Assembly (NCBI GenBank): GCA_032622095.1
Contig: CP136068.1
Span: forward strand, 127,787,989 to 127,851,988
DNA from: Siphonodentalium dalli
Lineage: Eukaryota; Mollusca; Scaphopoda; Gadilida; Siphonodentaliidae
Length of the DNA: 64,000 nucleotides
Reading direction: 5' to 3'
Shown here: piece by piece, positions 11,688 through 22,271 of the stretch
Position numbering within the stretch: the stretch's first letter is position 1
Layout: every line of letters begins with the position of its first letter
Position numbers and translations under genes: made by a program
The notes under the pieces: generated by a model
Seen by the model: only the letters and a program-made list of their open reading frames with translations
The model's database searches: none
Told to the model about the DNA's origin: nothing

Positions 11688-12878
11688 AAAGGTGTAATTG
11701 TTATGTCAATATTGTTGATTTTTGGTTTGTGATAAGATATGCCAAAAAATAATCTGTAAGTCTTATATGACTCTTTATTATTCCGATCATAATAATTTAC
11801 TATCGCCAAGAGATTAGTTAAACATTTGCCGATCGTTATAGCCCTCTCGTTCTGGCATCGATGTGTGCTTGTCGCTGTATCAATGCAACAGGTATTATAC
11901 GCGACGTATCGTGTGTCAGTATTTCGGATTTCTCATTTTTAAACTTTTTCACAAACCCGTACTTTTTTCAGCAAGCACACTGCATACACACATACATAAA
12001 TTTAGATATTATGAAGTACATAGTTGTTATCTATGTCTAGATATTTTACAATGAGTCCATTTTAGTTGGAATATATTTGATTTATGCTTAATAATACGAC
12101 CTTGAGGGCGTTACCATTTCTGACTATGGTTTTCTTGTACTTAAAGTGGTGTGAAACACTCCGGTTGGGTGATCAAATAGAAATGTTAAATAATCTTGCT
12201 CAAAGTAGTTATTTTGACGAATATAAATCCAAATTTACAACACACGCCGTCATTGTTATATATCAATTACATTCAATGACTATCGATGGCGAAATTATTT
12301 GCGTTGGTTTATCGCCGTTTGTTGCGTCCCGAATCGAGATGTAAATATTTACAATTGCGCGTTGTTCAGGGCGATGTTTTCTATATAGTGGAATGGTCGA
12401 TTTCATTGAGATTTTCTGCGATGTTAGTAGAATTATACATTTCTCTAGTTGACACAGCGCCTGAGTACTACCTTATCGATTTCATGCACCCGAACAAGTC
12501 CATAATATGTCTTTAATTGTGTTGTTATCTGATCATAGTAAGTGATGGGCTCGATGGTTGCAATCAAATCTCGAGTGTCCATGATTGGCTGCTTGAAAAC
12601 GTAATCGTCACTACGAAAATGGCAAAACGAGAGCTGGTATAGAAGGAACACAAATTATAGTGGCGAAGAAGCTTATTCGTATTTGTTATCTTTCGTAGTT
12701 CATTGCTTGAAAGGTATCCAATGTCAAACCTATCAAATCACAAACATTATTTAACACTTGATAGACATAAATCAGTCGATTTTCCTTCGCTTCGTAGACA
12801 CCCGACATCTTGTACCGATTGGGCAAGAAACGACATGACGCATGCGCTTAAATACAATACTATGTATGCGTTATGCCT
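11688..12878. other. Spacer with old dispersed repeats, no gene seen
   Basis: 12084-12215 resembles both the reverse strand at 6352-6410 and the segment at 660-760, so it is an old interspersed repeat. 12632-12720 is a copy of the short dispersed repeat also seen at 10107. Short open frames at 12286-12516 and 12703-12957 have no recognisable features. Confidence 0.45.
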
Positions 12879-13407
12879 TAAATATACGGGCGGCGTTGGC
12901 GGTGGGTATGCTGTTAAAATATTCACCTCCGTCAAAAACCGCCATAAACAGAAATAATAGTAAAATATAGACATACTTTGCTCTTATAGAATAAGAAATA
13001 TGGCATAAACAATATGTTATTGTCAAATGTTTTTGCTTTGTTATGTAAACAAAAGCAAAAAACGTTACAGAACCTGGCTTTTGTTTAGATCCGGATATGG
13101 TAAACATAAAGAGCGTTATTTGTTATTGTTTTCCTGATATGGAAATAATAAAGAGCGTTTATATCATTTGTGTGTGATTAACCAATAGAATTGCGTTGTG
13201 TTATGTACACAGAAACAAAAGTTCTGTAACACGAGCAGGCTCTTGTTTACGTACACCATCGTACGTCTTTACGACAATATATTATTTACGCGCTGATTAT
13301 GTTTGGCATATGAACAAAACTATATATATTTTAATATTCCTTCTGTTGATGGTGATTTGAACAAATATGGATATTTCTGCAACGAACGCCACCCGTGCCT
13401 TTAAGTT
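12879..13407 (+). mobile_element. MITE-like element with ~21-bp terminal inverted repeats, copy 1
   Basis: The left end reads CTTAAATATACGGGCGGCGT. The right end, reverse-complemented, reads CTTAAAGGCACGGGTGGCGT, so the ends pair with about four mismatches over 21 bp. The interior matches 17252-17743 nearly throughout, including GGCGGTGG, TTGTCAAATGTTTTTGCTT-like and GATCCGGATATGGTAAACAT. It has no coding capacity, so I infer a non-autonomous DNA transposon. The target duplication could not be fixed by eye. Confidence 0.7.
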
Positions 13408-13510
13408 TCGTTGATAATAGAACTCCCAGGTGTGTGGGTTAACTAATACAGCGTGGAGGACGCATTGCATTCGTCTGAATGCTTGGTGTTATTGTCTGTA
13501 ATCAAATTTC

Positions 13511-14668
13511 AACGCAACGCGATCACTGACTCGGTTGAACACTACTTTATTCAATGCGACTCTATCTACAGTTGATTTATAGAATCAGTCTGCTCTAAGA
13601 TTCACGCGATCACTGACTCGGCTCAACACTACTTTATTCAATGCGACTCTATCTACAGTTGATTTATAGAATCAGTCTGCTCTAAGATTCACGCGATCAC
13701 TGACTCGGCTCAACACTACTTTATTCAATGCGACTCTATCTACAGTTGAGTTATAGAATCAGTCTGCTCTAAGATTCACGCGATCACTGACTCGGCTCAA
13801 CACTACTTTATTCAATGCGACTCTATCTACAGTTGAGTTATAGAATCAGTCTGCTCTAAGATTCACGCGATCACTGACTCGGCTCAACACTACTTTATTC
13901 AATGCGACTCTATCTACAGTTGAGTTATAGAATCAGTCTGCTCTAAGATTCACGCGATCACTGACTCGGCTGAACACTACTTTATTCAATGCGACTCTAT
14001 TTACAGTTGATTTATAGTAACAGTCTGCTCTGAGATTCACGCGATCACTGACTCGACTGAAGACTACTGTATTCAACGCGACTCTAGATCTATTTACAGT
14101 TGATTTATAGTAACAGTCTGCTATAAGATTCACGCGATCACTGACTCGGCTGAACACTACTTTATTCAATGCGACTCTATCTACAGTTGAGTTATAGAAT
14201 CAGTCTGCTCTAAGATTCACGCGATCACTGACTCGGCTCAACACTACTTTATTCAATGCGACTCTATCTACAGTTGAGTTATAGAATCAGTCTGCTCTAA
14301 GATTCACGCGATCACTGACTCGGCTGAACACTACTTTATTCAATGCGACTCTATTTACAGTTGATTTATAGTAACAGTCTGCTCTGAGATTCACGCGATC
14401 ACTGACTCGACTGAAGACTACTGTATTCAACGCGACTCTAGATCTATTTACAGTTGATTTATAGTAACAGTCTGCTATAAGATTCACGCGATCACTGACT
14501 CGGCTGAACACTACTTTATTCAATGCGACTCTATTTATAGTTGATTTATAGAATCAGTCTGCTCTAAGATTCACGCGATCACTGACTCGGCTGAACACTA
14601 CTTTATTCAATGCGACTCTATTTACAGTTGATTTATAGAATCAGTCTGCTCTAAGTTTCACCCGACCG
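13511..14668 (+). repeat. 87-bp minisatellite, about 13 units, with a 354-bp higher-order repeat
   Basis: The landmark TTCACGCGATCACTGACTCG recurs at 13601, 13688, 13775, 13862, 13949, 14036, 14129, 14216, 14303, 14390, 14483 and 14570, giving an 87-bp period with two 93-bp units that carry an extra CTAGAT. Units contain TTTATTCAATGCGACTCTAT and TACAGTTGATTTATAGAATC. The blocks 13933-14286 and 14287-14640 are near-identical 354-bp higher-order units (three 87-bp units plus one 93-bp unit). Since 87 and 93 are multiples of three, stop-free frames arise on the minus strand; these are not genes. Confidence 0.95.
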
Positions 14669-15060
14669 TCGTTATTTTATCCACTACAGCTCCCGAAATC
14701 GTTTTCACTTCGATCTCTGCATGAAACAGACACTGAGATGTGTCGGTTATTGCCCAATGTGTTCGTGTTGTATAATCTCCTTTTATTTCTGTGCAATTAT
14801 TGCACAGGGGTCAACGACTATACATACAAAGGCACAAAACTGCAAAACCGACGATGATGACAAGGACAACAACAATAGCAACAACAACAATAGCAACAAC
14901 AGTAACAACAAAAACAACAACAGCAACAACAAAAAAACAACAACAACAACAAACAACAACAACAGCATCAGGATTAACTGCACACTATTCCCAAATGAAT
15001 TGAATATTTTTAATGTGTTTAATTTGAATAAAATCGTACATATCCAGTATTTGAGATGAA
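14669..15060 (+). repeat. 3' module of the compound repeat family with an (AAC)n tract
   Basis: It follows the 87-bp array directly. It contains GTTATTTTATCCACTACAG, CGTTTTCACTTCGATC, a TTTTATTTCTGTGCAATTA block, a long imperfect (AAC)n tract at about 14868-14968, then CACACTATTC-C-AATGAATTGA. The same order of modules is seen at 18770-19100, 19430-19720 and 20620-20800, so this is a defined interspersed repeat, not an isolated microsatellite. Confidence 0.75.
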
Positions 15061-15450
15061 TATGAAATATAAATGTATGTGAAAAGAATATTCATAAGCA
15101 ATCAAGAAAATTACATACAAGAAACACAAACCAATTATCGCCATAACATCTGCATTTATTGTCATGTATTCGCCATATACATGTATGATGCGATGGAGTC
15201 GGCTTAATATGCCCTGCTTAAAAATTGCTAAAACAGATAATCCCTAAAATAGACATGTGAAACATCTGGTTTTATGCACATTTATATAGTTTACTTGTTT
15301 TATCAGACCTGTCTTCAATCAGTATTTGTAATGTTCTAAACTAGTAGAATTTCTGTCCCAGTTCGTGGAGGTGAGAACAATATATATTTCTTATAATGAT
15401 ATGTCACTACATTTCTCAGGATAAAAAACATGTTATAAATATACTTCCGA

Positions 15451-15860
15451 CGACTTAAAGGGGCAAATATGAGCAACAAAGAGTGTTTCTTATGCAGGAA
15501 TTGGTACAGATGGGTCACCTGACCAGGGGTAGCATGGAACCACCAATTCCCCACATATCGTCTAGACTGATAGTAAATGCTCTTTATTCGTCATATAATT
15601 TATTATTATCCTTTTAAGTTATCTGAGGTCAAATGTAAGTAAGCAGTGCTTTATTCTCAGCCAGTATTAATGAGACATGAGAAGATGCGCCAATCCCATG
15701 ACAATTCCCTGGTCAGGTGACCCATCTGTACCAATATATGTACATAATGAACGATCTTTATTGCTCGCATTTGAATTACCGACAAGAGTGCAACCATTTT
15801 GGTCATACGTGCATACTTAGTTATTCAATTGAGTTAATTATTAATGCCCCTTTAAGACAT
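15451..15860. mobile_element. Inverted-repeat element with a perfect 27-bp stem
   Basis: The 27-bp arm at 15502-15528, starting TGGTACAGATGGGTCACCTG, is exactly inverted at 15707-15733. Farther out, CTTAAAGGGGCA (15454-) pairs with TGCCCCTTTAAG (15844-). The arms are interrupted by unpaired sequence. It is probably a decayed MITE or an insertion within one, with no coding capacity. Confidence 0.6.
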
Positions 15861-16219
15861 CTGATGTCAGCAGGACATATATAATAAGATCCCCCGGTTC
15901 AAATTACCCATATGTACGAATTTTCAGCTCCGAGGGTTCAGTCGTTCCTGTATAAATACTAAGTATATAAAGCCAATTGAGAAAGCCTTTTAAGTTTGAC
16001 ACTGCGTGTCGCTAATAGTCCCTCAAATAACGTCACATGAAGGAAGATTAACGATTCAGACTGCACAATCCATAATGGAATATTCAGTCGCATAACTTCA
16101 GTTACGGACAGGCTATCACACATTTTTTTTTCGGCAACGTGCTCAGTGGATTAGCGGGCATCGTTTCTGACTGAAAAAAAGCTGAACCGGTGTAATCCTT
16201 TAATAGAGAGTCGTTTTGA

Positions 16220-16470
16220 ATTGACTTGCTCTTCTTTGCATTTCTTTTGACGATTTTGAGCGACCGAGAAAATCTTATATGATTCCCACAATCCAACCCG
16301 GGTCGTATCCACGCGATATCTGTTTCCAATAATTGACGATACGATCTCGTGTCTGGATGTCAAAAGTCATTCTAAATCGGATGTCAATGGATGGCAAATT
16401 GAATTTCTGACAGTATTACTGAACTTGAGTTGTTTAAACGTTTTGCTACTGCGCACTGTGAATCGATCAA
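16220..16470 (+). repeat. 5' module of the compound repeat family
   Basis: It shares GATTCCCACAATCC, AATTGACGATACGATCTCGT and AAATCGGATG with 19770-20060, plus TGACATTATTGCTGAACTTG-like and GAATCGATC-ACA motifs. At each locus it is followed by a minisatellite-type module, here the degenerate array at 16490. Confidence 0.65.
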
Positions 16471-16489
16471 CAGTTATAATGTAACGTAA

Positions 16490-17251
16490 CTATATTTACA
16501 GCTGATGTCGTATCAATCCGCTCCCAGAATGTATAGCTATTTACAGTTTATATAGTACGAGTCTGTTCACACAATGTAAATTTATTTACAGTTTATGTAC
16601 TATTAGTCTCTTCAACACTATAACGTTATTTAATTAATGTAGTATCAGTCTGCCCCGACAATTCCATTATATTTACAGTTAATGTAGTGTTAGTCTACTT
16701 CAACAATGCATGTTGATGTAGTACGAGTCTGTGCCCACAATGCAACGCTATTACAGTTAATGTAGTATCAATCTGCTTCAACAATGCAGCTCTATTTAAA
16801 GTTAATGTAATATTAGTCTACACACACAATCCAACGCTATTTACGGTTTATGTAGTATCAATCTGCTCCCACAGTGGAACACTATTTTACAGTTTATGTA
16901 GCATTAGTCTACTCCCACAATCCAACGCTATTTACATTTGATGTAGTATTATAGTCTGCTTCAACAATGCAATGCTGTTGTACAGTTTATGTAGTGTCAG
17001 TCTGTTTAAACAATTCAACGCTAACTACAGTTATGTGGTATTAGTCTACTTCAAAAATACAGTGCTATTTAAAGTTGAGGTAGTATTAGCCTGCTTCAAC
17101 AATGCAACGCTATTGACAATTGATATTGTACGAGTCTGATCCCACAATGTAACTTCATTTATATTTTATGTAGTATCAGTCTGCTCCCACATTGCAACGC
17201 TATTTACTGCAGTTGATGTATTATTAGTCTACTTCAATACAATGCTATTTA
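16490..17251 (+). repeat. Degenerate minisatellite, ~60-bp units, about 12-13 copies
   Basis: The consensus is close to ATTTACAGTTGATGTAGTAT followed by CAGTCTGCTCCCACAATGCA and ACGCT. It recurs from the AGCTGATGTCGTATCAAT unit through 17245. The wording overlaps the second half of the 87-bp unit (CTATTTACAGTTGATTTATA, CAGTCTGCTC), so the two arrays share ancestry. It is interrupted at its right side by copy 2 of the MITE-like element. Confidence 0.8.
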
Positions 17252-17743
17252 AAGATATGGGCGGGGTTGGCGGTGGTATGCTGTTAAAATATATATCTCC
17301 GTCAAAAATCGCCACAAACAGAAAGAATAGTAAAATATAGACAGACTTTGTTCTTATACCAATAAGAAATATGGCATAAACAGTATGTTATTGTCAAATG
17401 TTTTTCCTTTGTTATGTAAACAAAAGCAAAAAACCTTACATAACCTGGCTTTTGTTTAGATCCGGATATGGTAAACATAAAGAACGTTATTTGTTACTGT
17501 TTTCCTGATTTGGAAATAATAAAGAGCGGTTATATCATTTGTGTGTGATTAACCAATATAATTGCGCTGTGTTATGTAAACCGAAGCAAAACTTCTGTAA
17601 CACGAGCAGGTTCTTGTTTACGTACACCATCGTACGTCTTGACGACAATATACTGTATATATTTTAATATTCCTTCTGTTGATGGTGATTTGAACAAATA
17701 TAAATATTTCTACAACGAACGCCGGCCGTGCCTTTAAGTTGGG
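17252..17743 (+). mobile_element. MITE-like element, copy 2
   Basis: This is a second copy of the 12879-13407 element. Its ends read TTTAAAGATATGGGCGGGGT and, reverse-complemented, CTTAAAGGCACGGCCGGCGT. It lacks a ~30-bp stretch present in copy 1. Array-like wording resumes after it (GGGGTAGTATCAATCTGCTC at 17740), so it appears to have inserted into the ~60-bp array. Confidence 0.75.
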
Positions 17744-18098
17744 GTAGTATCAATCTGCTCCCATATCGCAACACTATTTATCAATTTCATCTCCCGAAAA
17801 GGTTTTCACTTTGATCGCTGAGGAAACAAACTCGGTGGTCTAAACATATTTATTCACCGAAACAAAATATGGTGACGGGATTGGAGGACAAGTGCTAGCC
17901 ACTTAGATGGACAATCTCTCCCGAAGACAACAACACTAAATACAACGTTATAATTGTGTTCTCTATTGTACTCTGTCACATAACTTCTTTTAATTTCTTT
18001 GCAATTACCACACACGAGCAGAAACAATACCAAAGGCAACACAAGAGAAAACGTGACGACAAGGAAGAAGATAGCATCACCAAGAGCAACAACAACGT
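17744..18098 (+). repeat. Compound repeat family, 3' module (partial)
   Basis: It continues from the interrupted array with TATTTATCAATTTCATCTCC and a GGTTTTCACTTTGATCGCTG block, then a short AAC-rich segment near 18070-18097. The order matches the 14669 module. A piggyBac-like element is inserted at its right end (18099). Confidence 0.6.
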
Positions 18099-18498
18099 TT
18101 AACCCTTTACCCAACAGAAGGGTCCTGTGCCAATGCATTCTCTTATATATGCGAGTCGACCATAGGTCGCTTCGCATATATAAGAGAATACATTGGCTTA
18201 ACACATTAAAAATTATAAAATTGTTAAAGAATGTAAGAAAAAAATGGAAAAAGTGTTAAAAACAGATTTTTTTTAGGCCAATGCATTCTCTTATATATGC
18301 GAGGCGACCTATGGTCGACTCGCATATATAAGAGAATGCATTGGCACAGGGCATAACTGTAACTATCACAATGTGGTCAAGGAGCCGGTTCCAATGATAT
18401 CCATATTTGTATGGTTCTATTGAGACAGACCGAAGATATTTTAGGCTGTTGAAGCTTTATTTGGCCGGTTTTGGCCGTTTTGTTGGGTAAAGGGTTAA
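18099..18498 (+). mobile_element. piggyBac-like MITE with two 69-bp palindromes, copy A
   Basis: The element is flanked by TTAA on both sides (18099-18102 and 18495-18498). Its terminal inverted repeats read CCCTTTACCCAACA at the left and the exact complement, TGTTGGGTAAAGGG, at the right. TTAA target duplication plus CCC-starting ends are the signature of piggyBac-type elements. The interior has two 69-bp palindromes (18129-18197 and 18277-18345), each with 33-bp arms around a 3-nt centre, and an AT-rich stretch between them. There is no transposase, so it is non-autonomous. Confidence 0.88.
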
Positions 18499-18589
18499 AA
18501 CAAATTCCAAAATCAAATCAAGAACATCGATAATTACAAAAAATCCACACACTATTCGGAATTAATTAACAGTGTTTCCCTTATTTATA

Positions 18590-19100
18590 TTCTCTCCAAG
18601 GCTATTTACTGACCGAGAAGATCATGTACGATTACACACTCCGTCGCTGGTCGTAAACATTCGTTACTGCGCATGCGAATCGATCCGCAATTGTTTAATA
18701 TTCAATGCAACTCAATTTACAGTTGATTTATTGTATCAGTCTTCTCCCACATTCAGGCGATCGCCGTTTTTTATCCACCACAGCCCCGATTTCGTTTTCA
18801 CCCGACCACTGCATGCAACAGGTACAAGCTGCGTCCACTGGGTATTGCGTTATGTACTATGATTTCCATTTTATTTCTATGCAATTACTACACAAGGGCA
18901 ACAGCAACAACGAAAGAACAATTACAACGAAGCAGTAACGACAGCATGCAACATCATCATCATCAACAACAACAACAACAACAACAACAACATCGGAAAG
19001 AAAACATCATAACGAACAGCAAATTAAAGAATAATGACGAAGATGACAACGGTAACACCGATCGACACACACTTCGCAATGAAATTTGTTAAAGATGCAT
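18590..19100 (+). repeat. Compound repeat family, copy with (CAA)n tract
   Basis: It begins with GGCTATTTACTGACCGAGAA, then CTGCGCATGCGAATCGATCC, CAACTCAATTTACAGTTGAT, TTTTTTATCCACCACAGCCC and TTTTATTTCTATGCAATTAC, and ends in CAACA-rich DNA (18895-18995). This is the same order of modules as at 13500-15060, but with only one minisatellite unit. Confidence 0.7.
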
Positions 19101-19369
19101 AATCCGAATTAACGCACCAAAATTACCATTTCTTCGGCTTCGGGGGTACAAATATTTATTTGGAGTCGAGGAACCCACTCATCAAAGCTCAGAGTGATCA
19201 GATATCGATTTTTTTAATTTGTAATTTCCCAAGATATGTAATTTTTGGCGGCCTGGTAAATATTTAATTGTCAATATTTGGACCAATATCAGTCTTTTGA
19301 CCAAACTGCAATACCATTTAGGGTTGCGTTATACTCCGCGGCGCATGTGATTTGATCGATTATGTTCGG

Positions 19370-19720
19370 CTAATCCAATGCATCTGTATTTGCGGTTGAT
19401 GTGGTATCAGTCTGTTCAACATTCATAGCAGTTATTTTATCCACTACAGGTCACGAAACCGTTTTCACTTCAATCGCTGCGTGTAAAGGATACTGAGATG
19501 AGTCGAATGTTTGTGTGTCGTAGAATTGCTTTTTATTTGTGTGAAATTACTGATCAAGAAAAACATCAATATCAACACCGGCAACAAATAAAGTAACACG
19601 AAGATATGGAAGAGGACAACAACAACAACAACAACAGCAGCAGCAACAACAACAACAACGAAAACAACAACAGCAGCAACAACAACGGCACACTATTCGG
19701 AATGAATGGATTGAGTTGCC
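19370..19720 (+). repeat. Compound repeat family, partial copy with (CAA)n/(CAG)n tract
   Basis: It contains GTGGTATCAGTCTGTTCAAC, GTTATTTTATCCACTACAGG, CCGTTTTCACTTCAATCGCT, a TTTTTATTTGTGTGAAATTA block and CAACAACAACAACAGCAGCA (19617 on), then CACACTATTCGGAATGAATG. Only one degenerate minisatellite unit is present. Confidence 0.7.
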
Positions 19721-19744
19721 CTTCATTCATTTAATTCATTCTCA

Positions 19745-20205
19745 GATATTTGATCAACCGATTAGATCGTGAATGATTCCCACAACCCACAACAATAAAT
19801 TATTAAAATTGTAAAAAATTTATATAAAAAATTAAATAAAAAAATTGTTAGGCCAATGCATTCTCTTATATATGCGAGGCGACCTATGGTCGACTCGCAT
19901 ATATAAGAGAATGCATTGGCACAGGGTATATGGGTTGATACAAAATCGACCTGGTTTCATCATCACACCATGCCTGTTTCATCTTATTGATGATACAATC
20001 TCGTGTCCAGATCAAAATTCGTTCCAAATCGGATGCGAGTTGGCGGTAATTGATTTTCTGACATTATTGCTGAACTTGAGGTGTTTTATAACCGTTTTGT
20101 TACTGGGCACGTGAATCGATCGACAATGGTAGTTCAATGCGACTCTATTTACTGTTGATTTAGTATCAAGTCCGCTCAGACCTGAGAATAGTGTGCATGT
20201 GATGC
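19745..20205 (+). repeat. Compound repeat family, 5' module (interrupted)
   Basis: It carries the GATCAACCGATTAGATCGTG start, ATGATACAATCTCGTGTCCA, AAATCGGATGCGAGTTGGCG, CTGAACTTGAGGTGTTTTAT, GTGAATCGATCGACAAT, and one TTCAATGCGACTCTATTTAC unit. It is interrupted at 19790-19935 by a solo copy of the piggyBac-type hairpin and at 20212-20517 by an inverted-repeat element. The 3' module resumes at 20590-20810. Confidence 0.65.
19852..19920. repeat. Solo 69-bp palindrome from the piggyBac-like MITE
   Basis: This is the second-palindrome form, with GCGAGGCGACC on the left arm and a 3-nt TAT centre. It is preceded by an AT-rich stretch and followed by ACAGGGTATATGGG, so the right-hand part of the element is missing, including the TGTTGGGTAAAGGG end. 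Confidence 0.85.
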
Positions 20206-20211
20206 GCATAG

Positions 20212-20517
20212 CGGGCTAGCATCACTAAATTCACCCTCTGGGGACCTCATTCTGCTTAGGCCTCATCTTCTCTGGAATGTTTCTTTATTATCAGATTTCT
20301 ATAGAAACTTCTTCACGTAGATTCTATTTCTTTTTTAGTTTAGTTTCTCTATATCCCCAAATTGGCAGACGACATATTGCATAATCGAGGTTCCCAAATG
20401 GGTGTACGTTGTGTATTCACAATGTTTGGGAACTGCAATCTGAGTCTATGTCTCCCATAGCAGATGAGGCCATGAAGAATGAGGTCCACAAAGAGTGAAT
20501 TTGGTGATGCTAGCCCG
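20212..20517. mobile_element. MITE-like inverted repeat (~60-bp arms)
   Basis: The left arm starts CGGGCTAGCATCACTAAATT. The right arm, reverse-complemented, starts CGGGCTAGCATCACCAAATT. Pairing continues through GGACCTCATTCT and GGCCTCATCT. A further partial direct copy lies just outside at 20524-20565 (GATAGCGTCACTAAATTCAC). No coding capacity. Confidence 0.7.
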
Positions 20518-20589
20518 ATATGCGGGATAGCGTCACTAAATTCACCCTCTGAGGACTCATTCTGCAAATAACAGGCACACTAAACTCAG

Positions 20590-20810
20590 ACTTGAGTCTG
20601 CTCCCTCATGCACTCGCGATAGCTGTTATTTCCGCTGTTTAATTCCGCTCCAGAAATCGCTTTTATTTCGGCCGTTACATTATGCAGTATCATTGCGCAG
20701 AGCAACATCAACACCAATACGTACAGACAACATTCAGCAATAAGACAACACCGACAATAACATCAACAACGGCAACGACGACAACAACAACAACAAGTAT
20801 CTGGTCCCCT
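20590..20810 (+). repeat. Compound repeat family, 3' module with short (ACA)n
   Basis: It carries GCTGTTATTTCCGCTG, CGCTTTTATTTCGGCCGTTA and an ACAACAACAACAACAAG tract ending near 20797. It is the right-hand continuation of the copy that starts at 19745. Confidence 0.55.
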
Positions 20811-21076
20811 TTGGGCTTTTTATTGAAAAAGTTGTTTATAAATGATAGTGCATTTTTTTTTATTCAACTATATGTGTTTGCAAATTAACTTATGTCGAAT
20901 TGGTCCCACCGGCACTTAACCAAACGGCAGCATACATGTATATTTCTTATTTCCTTAGCGTCCACGAATTAATCCGTAAATATTGACTTGAAACGTGAAC
21001 TGTTGCTTTTGGTCGCCTTTATTTTAGTTTACACAAGACACGCCGATGTCGCGATAAATATATATAGTTCCCGTTC

Positions 21077-21536
21077 TTAATTAAACGGACATGGCTCATT
21101 CGAGCTTCAAAATGTTGTCTACGTAATTTGGAAGTAAGTATACGATAGTTTGACAAATACACGAAATATTTATATACCGGCTTCATATGCTCTGAAAAAA
21201 TACGTTCCATGGTCACAGCCATTTTCCAGCTGCTTTAAATTGTTCGCACATATGTTAAAAAACGATCTTTATTTCTACCATACCAGGTGTAGACTAACAC
21301 GGAAGCTCTTTTCTGGTCCATGCCATGTACATTGTTGTTGTTTGTTTGTGGCCCAAACACCGTATTCACATTTGTATTTGTTATGACTTCAATGCGTGTG
21401 TCTGGGACATAAAATGCCCGCCGAAAGGTTGTTCAAGTATTTATCGACATATTTCGATACCGGGAAACATTCAATAGCGAATATTATTAGGTGTGTTCTG
21501 GAGCGCAAACCGCCATGTGGCTTTAAGTGTACAAAT
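21077..21536 (+). repeat. Interspersed repeat, copy 1 (partner at 60636)
   Basis: It matches 60636-61078 along its length: AAACGGACATGGCTCATTCG, ATACCGGCTTCATATGC, AGCCATTTTCCAGC, TAGACTAACACGGAA, TATTTCGATACCGGGAAA and GAGCGCAAACCGCCAT then GGCTTTAA. The right end (CCGCCATGTGGCTTTAA) resembles the CTTAAA-GGCGG ends of the MITE at 12879, so it may be a related transposon family. Confidence 0.75.
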
Positions 21537-21774
21537 CAATAAAGTGGGTCATGTGACATAGTGTCAAGTGAGGTGTAAGATGGGAGACTCTTTCACAACT
21601 ATTTCATGGGTTGCCTGTGTTAAACTGCGCATGGTGTCGGAGAAAAGACAAAAACGAGAAAAAATCAACATGCATTTCGTGTACATGCAATCATCGACCA
21701 ATCTGCATCACCATACTATGACATTACTATGTTTAATTTGAATAGGAACGTAGCTATGGAGTATCTCCTTTGAT

Positions 21775-22060
21775 TCCAGGGTGTCCAGCTTGGAAGTTCC
21801 AAGTAGACCCCCTTTGAACCAGACCGAAATTTGCAAGAACTAAATACTGGTTGGAAAATTTAACAATCAACTTTTTCCAACAATTTTGGCCAAAGTTCCA
21901 AAGTTAGGGGATTAGACACACAAACACCCCTTTCGCCACTTCCCGGGCAAGCACGTTCAGTTCGCACGAGGACGTTTTGGTTCGATTGAATCGCGGTCTT
22001 AGTTAATTATTATAATCACGTCACGTCAGGCAGTGGCAGATATGAGGTAATAATACGATG
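21775..22060 (+). repeat. Direct repeat flanking a hairpin element, copy 1
   Basis: It shares GTGTC-A-CTTG-AA-TTCCAA, TCGCCA-TTCCC-GGCAAG-ACGT, CAGTTCGCACGAGGACGTTT and ATAATCAC-TCACGTCAGGC with 22680-23130. The 3' 110 bp are best conserved. The second copy is longer internally. Confidence 0.65.
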
Positions 22061-22271
22061 CCAGTACACAAATCATCAGCTCTGATTGTACGTTGTGCAT
22101 TAACACAGCTTACTGACGATGTTACATAACTATTGATCGTCCCTTACATCAGACCGGAACATGTACAACCAGATTTGATAACTGGCTATAAGACGACCAT
22201 TTAGTTTAAATGTTGTCACGCGTGCTTGTCGGGACGTGGCTGCTTGATCAACATAACCTCATGCAAATAGA

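Noticed and set aside
13933-14523. Two identical 78-codon minus-strand frames
   Set aside because: They lie wholly within the 87/93-bp minisatellite; their identity reflects the 354-bp higher-order duplication.
13511-14668. CRISPR array
   Set aside because: The units are contiguous and repetitive throughout, with no unique spacers and no cas genes. The same holds for the 33-, 122- and 175-bp arrays.
14721-15059. Asn/Thr-rich or Leu-rich proteins from the (AAC)n tract
   Set aside because: All frames on both strands stay open through a triplet microsatellite. The tract is part of an interspersed repeat seen four or more times.
17854-18259. Frames containing QCILLYMR / IYKRMHW peptides, also at 19845 and 61403
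   Set aside because: They translate the 69-bp palindrome of the piggyBac-like MITE; the same peptide appears wherever the palindrome occurs.
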